DNA of 64,000 nt. It comes from Linepithema humile (Eukaryota > Arthropoda > Insecta > Hymenoptera > Formicidae). How positions within the stretch are numbered: the stretch's first letter is position 1; the number at the start of each line of letters is the position of its first letter. The DNA lies in the NCBI RefSeq assembly GCF_040581485.1, contig NC_090134.1, positions 22,901,698-22,965,697 of the forward strand, given 5' to 3'. Below, piece by piece: positions 22,200 to 34,400 of this stretch. A program made the translations under genes and the position numbers. The notes below the pieces were generated by a model. That model was not told the DNA's origin and made no database searches. It saw only the letters and a program-made list of their open reading frames with translations.

Positions 22200-24070
22200 C
22201 CTCTCTCTCTCTCTCTCTACCTCCCTTCTTTCTTTCTTTTTCGCATCATCGTCACCCTTATTGTCCTTTGCTTTAGGTGATGATCAGACGTCATTGCTGG
22301 TATCGACGTTCTCATATATTCCGTCGACAGATAGCTTTTCACTTCCATTCGATTGTTAATGAATGCATGATCGCTCAGTGATTATGCGCTTTCATCAGCG
22401 CAGTAAAGAACGATGAACGTCGTATTGTCGTATCGATTATTACAAGGATCTTTCATTATGTAAAATTTTATTATTTGTTATTAATATTATTATTATATTG
22501 TATTGTTTATCACTTGTGCATGGAAAGTTATATAAACATATGTTATATAATAATTGTAAATGTAAATGCAGCCAGATGGATATAACTTTGTCAGCAACGC
22601 TTTGATTATTTTTAAAATTTGCAACATTTGTAGAAGCTTATTTTTATCAAAAATACAATTTTCTAATAATTACTACAATAAGAAGTATCAAATAGAAGAA
22701 AACAGAAGAAAATAGAATAAATTCCACTATTAAGATTGAATAATAAATATTATAATTAAAGATTGTAAAATTTTGTAGAATTTTTTATCTTCATTAAATG
22801 ATACAAAATATATGTGAATTAAATATAACGAGAGAGTGTTAAAATGAAGAAATGTAAACAAATTGTTAGAGTACTGCTGAAAGTAGATTTACCCTCCAAA
22901 GTAGCTCGAATCGTAAGTGGTTTACTGAACTATATACCTAAGACAGCCGAGGGAAAACGGCTGCTGGCGTTATTACGATAAGCAAAAAAAATTTCGTAAC
23001 ACATCGCGTAATATACAGCACGAATGGATGATGCGCCGGCTAACGATCCGTGCCGGATTTCATCGGTGCTTACAATTCAGGCTAATTTCTTGTGCGTTTT
23101 CTAGTAACACGTTGCTTTGCGGGACTTACAGTGCATTATTTTTTCGCATAATCGTAAGCAGGCCAATGGTACAAGACTGGCAATTCGGAACAAAGGTCAC
23201 TCGCGAGAATATAGTCGAAGGATACCACGCTTGTAGCTTATCATTGGGAACATCAGGTAAACATCGTTACGCAAATTTTACACCTTGTTTGATGAATCAA
23301 ATAAATTAATAAAATAAATTTGACTAATTTTTAATTATTTGTTAATTAAAATTTATTTAAGTATTAATTAAAACAAAATAAGCGAAACAATTGCATTTTA
23401 ATCATAATAAGGTCGATAAAAATTAAACTCCAATTAGCGGTGCAGTAATATTCTTCCGTCAGAATTAATCTCAAGCTGTAAGATTCTTTTATTCAAAGCT
23501 TCTAAGAGATATAAACCGTAGTTTAACTCTTAATAGTGTTATTCCTTTAGTATAATTAATATAAAATAATTTTCTCAGATAATTTGTCAAGTATTTTTTA
23601 AATTTATTAATATTCTAGAAGATTAGTGAAATCAGAAACTTCTTTTTAGGCATTAATATTATTTTATTAAATATTTATAATTTGCTCTAAATTCTTAAAA
23701 TCTATTATTAAATCGTCATACTGAAATATTTCACTAATACTTTCTCACTAATAAACGCACGCAATAATAAAATCAAAAGTGAAGAAAAACACCAAGTGCA
23801 CATATATGCGTCAGAAAAATTTGTTCAATATATATTTTACTGTCTCTCATTGCAAAACCAATCAATCACAAATTACAAAATCCTGTGTTTTCTTTTACTC
23901 AGATTTTATTGAATCATAATAGTCACCTAGATTTCGTCACGATTTCGCTGTCTTGACATCGTTATATAATAAATTTTCTCAGATTTTGCTAAACAGTCAT
24001 GGTTGTTTGGATTTTGTGGTAATTTTTCCAACAGTGTTCGCTCGACAGATCTGGCTGAAACACGTGACAT
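19900..24070. other. Intergenic region between transporter and small secreted gene
   Basis: This region lies between two divergent genes. It contains GC-richer blocks at about 20,220-20,420 and 20,800-21,230, probably upstream regulatory or 5' UTR sequence of the transporter. A compound microsatellite lies at 22,148-22,219, with AT-rich DNA elsewhere. The words CCGTTACATTTAATT at about 19,669 and 20,711 form a short dispersed repeat shared with the transporter's first intron. Several open frames in the GC-rich blocks show no protein-family features. Confidence 0.4.
22148..22219. repeat. Compound (CA)n(CT)n microsatellite
   Basis: An uninterrupted CA run of about 13 units passes directly into CT repeats, broken once by CCCC near 22,197-22,201. 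It lies in intergenic DNA and is likely polymorphic. Confidence 0.95.
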
Positions 24071-24075
24071 AGCGA

Positions 24076-24083
24076 TATAAAAG
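24076..24083 (+). promoter_or_regulatory. TATA box of the small secreted protein gene
   Basis: TATAAAAG stands in otherwise GC-rich DNA about 500 bp upstream of the start codon at 24,585. A CACGTG E-box is present at 24,061-24,066. This would place transcription start near 24,105-24,115 and give a 5' UTR of about 475 nt if unspliced. The distance and the GC-rich flank support a real core promoter, but no transcript evidence exists here. Confidence 0.45.
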
Positions 24084-24584
24084 CGCACGCCGAACGTCGC
24101 GCATCCGATGACTGGCTAACCGACCTTATGGCGCACGAAGCCGCGACTGGCCTGGATGCCTTTTTTTCGTGGTATACCGTTATCGTAGAATAACTCAGGC
24201 TCTCCTATATCCGCGGTCGCCGTGTATCAACGACATGTCGATTTCGCCTGGCCGGGCCGGTCGGGGGAGAGCGGATCATCGCGTTTCGACTATGCCGTTT
24301 CTCTTCTCGTTCACTTCGAGACGGCGTGAGACCGCTGTGAGTTGTGGTGGAAAAAAAGGTCGTCCACACTCGTGGATTCAGACTGGCCGCTCGCTAGCCG
24401 ATTTTCCTCAGTTCCACTCGGCAAACGTAGCGCAACAGATCGTTCGCCGAGACGCGGATGCCTCTTATGCAAATAACGCGACGTCGTTGCCTTGGGTAAA
24501 CGCCGATCGCTGTCGAGCTATCGCACGGCCGGTCGACCCTCGTAGTCGCCGGAAGTGGTCGTCGCGCGCACTAGGAAGCGCAGC

Positions 24585-25344
24585 ATGAGAGCCCGAATAG
24601 TTTTGCTAGGTGTTCTGCTCGTCTGTACGAGCGTGAGTACAAATTTTTTTCAATTTCTTAACAATTTATCAATCTTTGCTTTCAGGTTTGATCTGTTTTC
24701 AACGTTGTGTGCAATTTTTATATTTTTTTATAAAAAATTTATCGAGCTTAAATCACCATTCTATTATTATCATCATTATAGTATATTTAATAAGTCAATA
24801 ATAAATATAAATATAAATAAATAAATTTTAAATTTATCGACTGGACTGATACGGAAATATAATCTCCAAGTTGCCGGACTTAAATTTTTTTATATTTTTC
24901 TAAGTTTCTTTTTATTTTCAAAACTAATAGTTTTGCAAAACTAAGTAAATAGATTTTTCTTAAATTAAATAGCTTTGCAAAACTAAATAGTTTTTTTTCT
25001 TCTCAAAACTAAGTAGGTTTTTTTTGTTCCAAAAGTAAATACATAGCTCTGAGAAGAAAAAAAATTGCTCGTCGACAACATTCCAAAAATTGCCTCGTGA
25101 TTCGCAGGTTCGATATGCAGAGGGTAGGTCGAAGAAGACGACGCAGCTGTCGCTGCAAAGTAAAGAGACTAACGTGGTGAACTTCATGCGGCTGCTGGTG
25201 ATGAGATTAGTCTTCGGGGTGGCATCGGCGATGGGGCTGGGTGAAAATCTCTCGGGGGTACTTGGCGGAATTTTTGTACCGCCTGGAGCAGAGGAGTATA
25301 ACGACGATTACGGCGACGATACCTTCGTACCTGAGCTCTTTTAA
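24585..25344 (+). CDS. Small secreted protein of unknown function
   Basis: Two exons, 24585-24632 and 25108-25344, joined at a perfect GTGAGT donor and CAG acceptor in phase 0, giving 94 residues. MRARIVLLGVLLVCTS plus VRYAEG is a clear signal peptide, with cleavage likely after the Ala or Gly near residue 20. The mature part has a basic start (RSKKTTQ), a hydrophobic helix (NFMRLLVMRLVFGVASAM), then GLGENLSGVLGGIFVPPGAE and an acidic, Tyr/Asp-rich tail (EYNDDYGDDTFVPELF). No cysteines remain after the signal peptide, so it is not a disulfide-knotted peptide. I do not recognise a named family. The open frame, splice sites, signal peptide and upstream TATA box support it as a real gene. Confidence 0.75.
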
Positions 25345-27930
25345 AGTAGATATGTACTAGTTTAATTGTAGGCGTTGTGTAAAAACGATTGAGTAACGGA
25401 AAGTCTGCGTAAATGAAAAATTAGCTTTTAAATCATTATCTCGGCAAACCAAGCGGCCTGAATCATGAAAAATTACTTTTTTGTTATCTCTCCGTGCCTC
25501 GGAAATTATCTGGATCAATGGAATCAAGCGCGAATAATCGCAATAAGTATACGCAAATGGATACGTCGAGATACTTTACACGCATTTATCGTGGAAAAAG
25601 TACTATTTTATTGCTTTCACTAAGATATTGTGTCATAAAATTCTATGCGTTTAAAATTCACCATTGCACAATACAATTTAAATTTTATTTCAATTTATTT
25701 AAACTGCATTATTATTTCGCTAAGATGATTCGTCACAACGTTGCTGTTTTGCTGAGATACACCTGAAAAATAAATTGCGCAAACATTTATTAATATTTCA
25801 TAAAAGATACAAATTTTTACATACATCTTTTTTTTCAATATAGTGACATAATTGTAACATTACGAAATTCATTTAGATTTCGTCGTATAATTTTATAAAT
25901 GTTTTCCTATCGGGGGAAGAGCAAATAAAAGAAAGTTAATAATTAAGCAATTTATATAGTAATTTAAATAAAAAATTTTATACAAACAAGTATGGACTGT
26001 GAAGCAATATGCCTCGCTAACTTTGTGTCATCGTAATAAAAAATTCAAAAAATTGTCCTGAATTACTATATTCGAAAGTTCATGGATTAGAAAATCTCGT
26101 TTTTGACGCGATAACCGGATTATGATTCAGCCACGAGTCCGTGAATCTTGCGCGAGAGGCTTTTCAAGTAGTTTTCCGTACCGTTATTCGTCGTAATTTC
26201 GGTAGAGCTAATGGATGTGTATCGGTTACCATGAGTGAAAATGTGGGCAACAAATCACTCGTTTCCGCTTTCCGCTTTATCTCGTATCAAGCGAACGTAC
26301 CCATCAATTTTATCGGTTCCACTCTAGTGGAAGCAGTATCTGTCAGAATCGCGATGGCAATCTTTGCAATAACAAATTTGCTGCCTATCTTTCAAAAGTT
26401 TTGTAAGACCAGTTTCGGATAGCTTGATAAAACGGCAATTTCGTTATTTTAATTTATTTTCTCATTGCGTTGAAATGCATTGGTATGTAGAACTGAATTT
26501 ACACTACTTTCCAAATAACCGGCTCAAATGTGCAATGAAAGTAAATAAACAGTGAACAGCTTATAAAATTACTGTGGGAGTTCTAGTTTGCAAGCAACGT
26601 TCCGGATAATCGGCAAATAAGGCGGAAAGCGCGGCGTTCACTGATATTAACAGCAGAGTTCTTTTTTATTTATTTGTTGTTCTTTTAATGATAATTTTTA
26701 TTTAACATTACACATAAATTTTTAGAAAAAAACAAAGCGTTCTTATGCGTTCAAATTGCATAGTTTCCCGCCGTTGTTTCAGTGCCAATGGCTGGAAAAT
26801 TTCATTGCAATTTGTGTGTCTCAATATTTCGATATAATTCGGGATATTTTTCATATTGTTAATTTATTCATAAAAATTCTCGAGTTTTTTTCTAACACAA
26901 AAGAAAGTAAATTTAATCTTAATATACTGCGTCGTATAGTTATAGTGTGTAATGTTATCTATCTATTAATTTATTTAATTTATATTATTTATTTTTATTT
27001 AATTTATTAATTGCACGATAAATGTAAATTATTTGTATTATATTCTTCTCAGCGAGAGCAAATTTGACAATAAAAGTATTATTTATTAATCCTTGCGTTA
27101 TTACTTCACACAATCAACAATATAACACTACTTATTTATGTGTACAAGTAATCTAGATAATCTAATTGTAAGTCAATTTGCAAGTCAATCTGTACTATTT
27201 GTGACCAGTTGAGAAAATTAATATGCTGCGAACTTGTGACCGAGAAAAAAGGAAAATGTGTTCTTTGACACGTTTGTTCTTCGCATACATTTCAAGTATT
27301 TCGATGTACATGGTACTGTTTGATCACGTCCGAGTTCTACTAACGGTTCGGCGCGGCGCGTGCTAATTACACAGTAAACCAAATAGTCCACCGAATAGAA
27401 ATCACTCTGTGTAACAGTTAACGTTCCAGATGTTACACATCATTCGTATTAACATCAAGACGCATTATACAATTAAATACACAAGCACTCACAAAAATAC
27501 GCATCAAACACGCGTTTTTTAATACAAGAAGATAGTCTAAATTATTCGTAGAATATACTTATATCGATGAGGAATAACATCAGTTAAAATTCCGATTCAA
27601 ATTTCAAGTTTATTGTTAGGATAATGAGATAAATTAAACTGAAATCTAATTAAGCAATCCAATTAAGAATTCCAATTAAGCTGAATATTTGAAGAACTTA
27701 TAATTAATATGAGAATATTAATATGAATGGAATAAATGGCAATGTCGTTATTATAAAATTTTGTAAGAGTCAATATTTATATATTATAGGTGAATCTAAT
27801 ATCTATAATAAGAAATTTGTAATAAAATATTAAGCACTTTATATACACACACACACACATATATATATATATATTGCATAAATAGTGTATTATAAAAATA
27901 AATTTTGCATTATAAGACATAAATTCATGT
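25345..27930. other. Intergenic AT-rich region
   Basis: It follows the small secreted gene and contains no supportable coding exon. The open frames at about 25,494-25,766 and 26,141-26,422 lack family features and splice context. A short TA/CA run lies at 27,844-27,873, just before the TTAA-flanked element. Confidence 0.4.
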
Positions 27931-28260
27931 TTAACACGTTCTGTGCCGCGCTGATATCACGCGATCTTTCTCATTAATGTTATAAAATTTATTATACATG
28001 TTTATAAGTTATGTTATATAAAATTATAATTATAATAATTATCAAGACAGAAATATAATAAAACACAATGTTATGGCATAAAAAGTATTAGAATAAGAAA
28101 TAGGAAATATTTTATTTCAAACAGCCTGAAAGAAAAGTTTAGCGTGGGTTACCGATGACCTACGCGGCACGGAACATGTTAACACATTCGAACCGGGAAC
28201 CTCTGTAATTGGAGAACTGCCTGTTATAATTATATGAATCGTCAGCATGGAACGTGTTAA
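27931..28260. mobile_element. piggyBac-like TTAA-flanked MITE, composite
   Basis: TTAA at 27,931-27,934 is followed by CACGTTCTGTGCCGCGCTGA. TTAA at 28,257-28,260 is preceded by the reverse complement of CACGTTCCATGCTGACG. TTAA duplications and CAC/GTG-type ends are characteristic of piggyBac-type elements. A third TTAA at 28,179-28,182 is preceded by GCGGCACGGAACATG, an even better match to the left end, so the 322 bp may be a 244-bp element with a second 74-bp segment attached. No transposase frame. It lies beyond the 3' end of SLX1. Confidence 0.6.
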
Positions 28261-28289
28261 TGACAGTATCTTGCTGAAGAGGAAAAGAA

Positions 28290-28750
28290 TAATGTGATTT
28301 ATAAATTTGAAGATAATCATTACTTTTTCGTTAGTTTCTTATCATATGTTCACCTCACGACACAGTCTAGATGATTGTTGTATACATGATTGTGCACTTT
28401 TCTTTGAAATCGAAGGACAAGTTGTGACAGATATCACACCTCACGCAAAAGATAATCTATTTTTTGAGTATTTCAATCAATATTTTTGTTGTAAAAATTA
28501 AAAAAAAAAATCTACTTACAACATTCTTATATTACACAATTAATAAAGAAGAGAATAGCAATGAGATTAGATTGCAATAAACAATATAGTCTATTTCTGC
28601 TATTCTATTTCTAGAAATAATTGTCGATTACAACCTCTTACAATTCTTCTTGTTAGATCATTTTCTATGGTACACTAAATTAAATGATATTCATATTTAC
28701 AACTGATTATGAATTATAATTAACTTTATAATTAATAAAAATTGTGTTTC
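28290..28750. other. SLX1 downstream region
   Basis: AT-rich DNA immediately after the SLX1 stop (minus strand), expected to contain its 3' UTR and polyadenylation site. Nothing else recognised. Confidence 0.4.
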
Positions 28751-28757
28751 CTTATGC

Positions 28758-29774
28758 TTAAATATCGTCACTGTCGCTGGAATGAGAATCTGTGTTAGTC
28801 TCTGAAAGACCCTGATAACAACCGTTTTTTTTTCTTATAAGATCTCCCCAGAGGACATTGGTTTTGCATGCTGGACAAGTACCCTCAATCGGTAAAATCA
28901 TTCCATCCTTGCAGAATAATTTTGCTAAACAGATCAAGTGAGCGATTAAAAGACAGTTTGTTCGTACACAACCAACAAAGTCTTCTTCTATCATACTTGA
29001 GCCACAAAGGGAACAGAATAGTGGTGACTCTTTCGCTATCATATTTGATTCCTGTGATAAAACATTATTTGTTTTTGTTCTTTGTGTTTGTTTGGCTTTA
29101 CAACTGGTAACTTTGCCATAGCATATAGGCATGTGTAATGGTGGAGATATGTGTCCATAATAATTCTTGGAAAATTCATAGTCCAACCAACGCATTGTCA
29201 AGGGTAAGCGACACCACGGCCCAATTTTCAACATTTCAGATAAGACTGTCAAATAAAAGTCAAACACTCTCTGCGATGACTTTTTCTTAGGAATGTGTTT
29301 CAGCCGCCTGCTTACATGTGGATGCTGCCAAGCCCATTCAAACTAAAGCAATGCAGCTCATTAAAAAGTAATCAATTTTAATACAATTACAATTTGTTTT
29401 TAACAGAAATTTCAAAACTTACTCTAAGTGCGGAGGTGCTGTTAGGGAATCCATGAATAATTAAGACCATGTTCCTAAAAATAATAATTCAAGGAAGTTA
29501 GATTGTATGCGTATAATGTATTTATTTTTATAATTTATATAATGATATGTAAATAATGTGCAGTAAAAAGGAATCAAGCTTATCTTTACCATGGTCCTCT
29601 CTTACTAGTTTTCCAAGCTCCACCATGCTTCTTACCGGCATTATGTTGCTTAATTCTTCGTTTGGGATCTACAGTGTAACCTATATATGTTCTTCCCTTG
29701 TACCTTGGATTCATGCAGTATAATAAATAAACTCCAAAAAAGTGCTCTACTACTTCAGGCTCTTCTTCCATCAT
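28758..29774 (-). CDS. SLX1: Structure-specific endonuclease subunit SLX1
   Basis: Three minus-strand coding exons: 29774-29590, 29474-29423 and 29342-28758, giving 273 residues, close to the human protein. SLX1 is the catalytic subunit of the SLX1-SLX4 nuclease, which cuts branched DNA such as Holliday junctions in the nucleus. The GIY-YIG domain at about 12-95 shows FFGVYLLYC, TYIGYTVDPKRRIKQHN with the catalytic-site Arg near 39-40, and the metal-binding Glu of RFEWAWQHP near 81. A SLX1-type zinc finger near 189-240 reads CSLC...C....C....H..C and then CPAC, followed by the hallmark VLWGDLIRKKNG. The tail is acidic and Ser/Asp-rich. The start was set at the double ATG (29,774/29,771) just before EEEPEVVEHFFGVY. 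The 52-nt middle exon is supported by phase and by the NSTSALRFEW junction. Confidence 0.96.
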
Positions 29775-29789
29775 TGAACAAATGCTCAA

Positions 29790-31370
29790 AACATGAATTG
29801 AAACAAGAATTGAAAACAACCAGTGTCACATTATTTACGTTTATAAAGACACATTCAATTAACGTACGCTGTTTTTGACAGCTGTTATTTGTTTTGATTT
29901 TGAGAACAGCCATTTTTAAAAACCACCTATGATATCGACATGGCAACGACTGATTTTAGTTCATTATCAAACCGAAACATAGCGCTGAAAGACAGCAAGC
30001 GTCTTTAATTCGCGCGGTTAAACTGTTGAAATAATTGTACCAATTGTATTTATTAATAAAATATTAACTGTTAATATATTATAGATATAAATAAATAGAC
30101 ATTTTTAGACTACTTTTCTTAGTCTATCAGGAGAAATATACATACAATTATTGTAATAATTATAATAATAAATATACATGTATGACTTTATGTATCGCAT
30201 TAATTGGCATTAATGTTTTGCATCTTTTATAATAAATTTTACAATTATATTCTTGCTTTTACCACGTTACTTACATATTAAGTGGTAAGTTGATATTTAT
30301 AGGTTTCAGATTAGTTATTTTAAAATTTCAGAAGGAGATTTTGAAATAAGTCATGCATAACTTCTTTTTTTTTTTTTTTTGCCCTCCACAGTTGTATTTG
30401 GTGACCTAGATTACAATGGAAATATTTAGATATAACACCGACGTATGAGATAACTCTCAATAGATTACTTAAGTGTCTATGCAAGATCTATACACATAGT
30501 ATAAGTAGATGACACAATATAGCACGATTTCGTAATATTTGACTCAATTGCTAACAAATAACATTTAATATTCGTTTTATTTTGCATATTTCTGTTTCTT
30601 GCGTTCTTTTATTTTATACACATAGAATACCGTATAACGACATTGATAATATATATATTTATATATGTATATATTATATATCTGCTTTTTGTAGAATTAC
30701 AGAATATAATAATAATGCGTATCGTAATATCGAGTTTCGTAAAATCTATTCGTGTGCGGTATGTAGTGCCTCGATTTCCGTCCTTCGATCATTTATTACT
30801 GGTGGATTTGAACCTCGTTCAACTAATTGCTCGATGAATTAAAACAGTAGCAAAAGTATCGACAGAAAATCGAAACAAAAGACCGCGCCGAAAAATAATT
30901 TCAACTCAATATTTTGTATACATACTATTACGAAGTTGTTTGTTAAAACTCCTTAAAGGACAAGGAATTTACGAGATTTTCTAGATTTTCATCAAACAGC
31001 TAACCAATTTGCTGTACCAGTTATGAGATATTAATCTGAGTCATGAAACACACATTATCAGAGATTGATTAAAAACTGTAAGCAATCAATAGAAATTTAT
31101 TGTACATGATTCGAGTTTAATCATTCTGTTAAATTTTAAAAACATGCAATTACTCATGAAAAACGATCACGTTTAAGAACAAAAAAAGGAGAGACAAGCA
31201 ATCTTCTTGGAAACTTTAAGTTTTGTGTGATTCTCGATCGTCTTGGATGCAATTTACTTCTGCGCAATTTTGGTAGAGAAGGACAATGACGATAATCCCA
31301 GGAGATGCTTCTCACGCGGTTCAATTTCACGTTTCTAATGGTACTCTCTGAATTGATTTTTTTCTATGAG
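29790..31370. other. Intergenic region between SLX1 and aldolase
   Basis: It contains the SLX1 promoter region, a poly-T run at about 30,364-30,380 and TA-rich microsatellite-like DNA at 30,640-30,680. The distal part is probably the aldolase 3' UTR (from 31,375 downward). No further gene was recognised. A GGTTCAAATCC-like tRNA B-box word near 30,805 on the minus strand has no matching cloverleaf. Confidence 0.4.
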
Positions 31371-31375
31371 TCAAT

Positions 31376-31468
31376 CTAATACGCATGGTTGGCGACGAAG
31401 AGAGCCGCATCTCCCGCAGCGCCAGCGACACCACCCGCGTATTTACCAAGTGCCGATTCGCTGTTCGC
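31376..31468 (-). other. Ald: Aldolase alternative last exon, distal (NHAY end)
   Basis: After the CAG acceptor at 31,469-31,471 the exon reads ANSESALGKYAGGVAGAAGD, then AALFVANHAY and a stop. This matches the C-terminal tail of typical animal aldolases, ending in the conserved SNHAY/ANHAY. It joins in phase 0 to the LKRAK end of the third coding exon (32,490). It is mutually exclusive with the proximal exon because each carries its own stop. Confidence 0.9.
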
Positions 31469-34400
31469 CTGTTGAAAAAAAGAAAATTCAGTTTTAGTTG
31501 TAACATTAACATTAAGTGCGTCTGCTACGTAAAAAAGTTTGCAAGAATTTTAAAATAGAAATAAAAGTACAAAAAGTTTATAAGTTAGTATAAATTAAGT
31601 TTTATTAATTAAAATTAATTAAAAGGAATCAAAAGAGATTGAACGAATAATTAACTTAGATATTTTGTAAACGTAATATAGTGTAATTTATAAAATTTCA
31701 AGTATCATTTTTTACATTTTCAGAGATTTCTTCAAGAAAAAAGATTATAAAAATATAAATATTACATATATATGGATATAAACGCACAAAACATTATTTG
31801 GTTATTTGTCTTTAAAAAATAACGTTAACGTCTCATGGATCATTATAAGAGCTTTAAAATATTATAAATCGTATTTTTGTATTAGAAAGAGAGTAATAAA
31901 AATCATTCATTCGTCACTGTAAACAGATGAATATTGATTTACGAAAAGTTAAAGTATTCAATGTTATCTCATTATACTTACTGGCAGAAAAAAAATAGAC
32001 TGTGCGGAAAGGTAAGATTTTTTAGTAGACGTGAGATTTGATGAAGAGAGAGGTATCAGCAGCTTTGCTAGAAATGCTGCCGGCGATGTATTTGCCTTGG
32101 CAGGCTGCGCCATTTGCCTAAACAAGCACACATTACATAGAACATGCAAAGAAAGTAAATACGCGTCGCTCCGTAGCCTCGAATGCTCCAAGCGACCATT
32201 TAACGATAGCTACAGAACAAAAAAAGTATGAGATTTTTCTTCGTCAAAAGAGGGTTGCAAATGTGTGAGATATAGGTCAAAAGATAATACAAAATGTAAA
32301 TGTTAGAAGAGAAAATTACTTTGAAAAATCAAAACAGAAATCAAAGAAAGACAAACTAGTTAGACAGCTGCTATCTAGCCACAAATGCAGAAGATAAGTA
32401 TTAAAGGTGAATATAAACCATATATGTGAAACATCCGTAGATGTTTTAGACAAAACAAATATTCAAATATTCAAGATGTAATTATTTACCTTGGCCCTCT
32501 TAAGCAGCTCTTGTTGACCGGCGGCGACCTGCTCGGCTTTGCCTTGCCAAGCGCGAAGCACAGAAGCTTGCAGGGCACGTCCATAGCTGAACGTCAACGC
32601 CCAAGGTTTCTTTGCTGGATATTTGTTAATGGCATCCAGATTAACCGACGCCTCTTCCTCGGATTGACCGCCGCTGAGGAAGGTGATGCCGGGTACCGCC
32701 GGTGGTACAGTGCGCAACAATGCCGTCACCGTGGCGGCACCAATCTGCTGTGGTGTCGCCTTCGTTGGACAGCTCTGACCTGGAGTCACCATGTTGGGCT
32801 TCAGCAGCGTTCCTTCGAGATATACGTGGTGATCTGAGAGTGCCTGCAAATAAATATATATATATAAATGTTGCACATATCAAAACTTTAAACATGATAT
32901 ATATGAAAACTTCTATCGTCTCTTACATGAATTCTCGCTTTTGTACTTTTATACTTTTTATATTAATACTTTTAAAATATTATCTCAGACTATTGTTTGT
33001 AAAATTCAATCTAAATTAAATGTTATCAATTATAATTAATTAGAATAAAAAGATTGAATAAATTTTTATTTTAAACAGTTTCCAAGTACACGTATGCTGC
33101 ATAAAAACTTTATAGTTACACTCTCACTGTATACAATTTCATTGCCACTAAAATATTATTTTCCAATAACTTTAAAGCTCAGTTTTAGATTTAGATATGT
33201 ATAATATAAGATAAATATACATGAAAAAATGTTTTATCTCTGCAAATTTTCGCGTTCAAATTTTGTCTACCATTTATAATTGTGTCTTATTGTTTAGATT
33301 TAATCTTAATTTATTGAGAGATGCACAACAACAAAATTTGAATAATAAAACCGCAACTTTCATATACTGACAATGAGAATTTAAGACAAAAACAAAAAGG
33401 CAAAGATACAGATTCAAATTGAGAGAAGAGCCTACACCGTAGGGCCGACTAAAAAGAAAATAAATAAATATATAAACATCTTTTATTCCGAGTAAGTTAC
33501 TAATAGATTTTCCATTACCAATTTAAATACTTCACAATTTTCTCAAGACTTTCTCAAAACTTATAACATAAAAAAAGAGTGAAGAAAGCAAAATTCATTT
33601 GCTTTTTTTCCTTTAAAAAAGACAGAGGTCAATAATATACCTTGTATACGGCCGCCAAAACCTCCTCCGTGACTTGTTGGCAACGAGCGAGGTCATGGTC
33701 ACCATCGGGAAGGATCTCTGGTTCCACGATCGGTACGATCCTTGCGCTCTGACAGATAGAAGCGTAGCGGGCCAAGACATTTGCATTCTCCAAGATAGCG
33801 AGCTTGCTTGGCGTATCCTTGGTGATCTTTAATACGCACCGCCATTTGGCAAAGTGACAACCGTCCTTCTTGTATTGGATGCAACGCGCTTGGAGATCGT
33901 CGAGACCCTGAGTCGTGGATTCGTTGTCTGTGCCGAAAAGCGGGACGACACCTTTGTCAACCTTGATACCGGGGATGATGTTGCGCTGCTTTAACAGCTC
34001 GACGAACGGTGTACCATCGTCTGCCTTTTGATAGAGAGTCTCATGGAAGAGAATTACTCCAGAGATGTGCTGTCCGATGACATCCTGAAGAAAGATATTT
34101 ATTATAATTACGATTTATATTTTCTGGTAGAATAAAATATATAACTAATAATTTCTCAAAACAATGAAACAAGTATCGGAATAATTAGATAAGAATTTAG
34201 ATTTACATTAATTATAAATATACAAATTGCTTATAAAAAATTATTAATATTTTATATTTATATAAATTATTTAACATAATTTTAATATTATATAGTTATG
34301 TTATTTTAATATTATTATTATTATTATTATTATTATTACATGCTTTTTATGACTAAAAAGCATCCATTGGAAAGTGAAAAAGACGATGTGGGGGCAATAT

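Noticed and set aside
23028..23309. 93-codon plus-strand frame
   Set aside because: No homology features, no splice context; the composition does not look coding.
24169..24588. 139-codon frame upstream of the small secreted protein
   Set aside because: Lies in GC-rich promoter/5' UTR DNA between the TATA box and the real start; Arg/Ser-rich composition with no domain.
28180..28215. tRNA-like GGTTCGAATGT word on the minus strand
   Set aside because: It lies within the piggyBac-like element and lacks complementary stems.
30780..30840. tRNA B-box-like GGTTCAAATCC on the minus strand
   Set aside because: The neighbouring bases cannot form the T stem, and no anticodon or acceptor stem was found.
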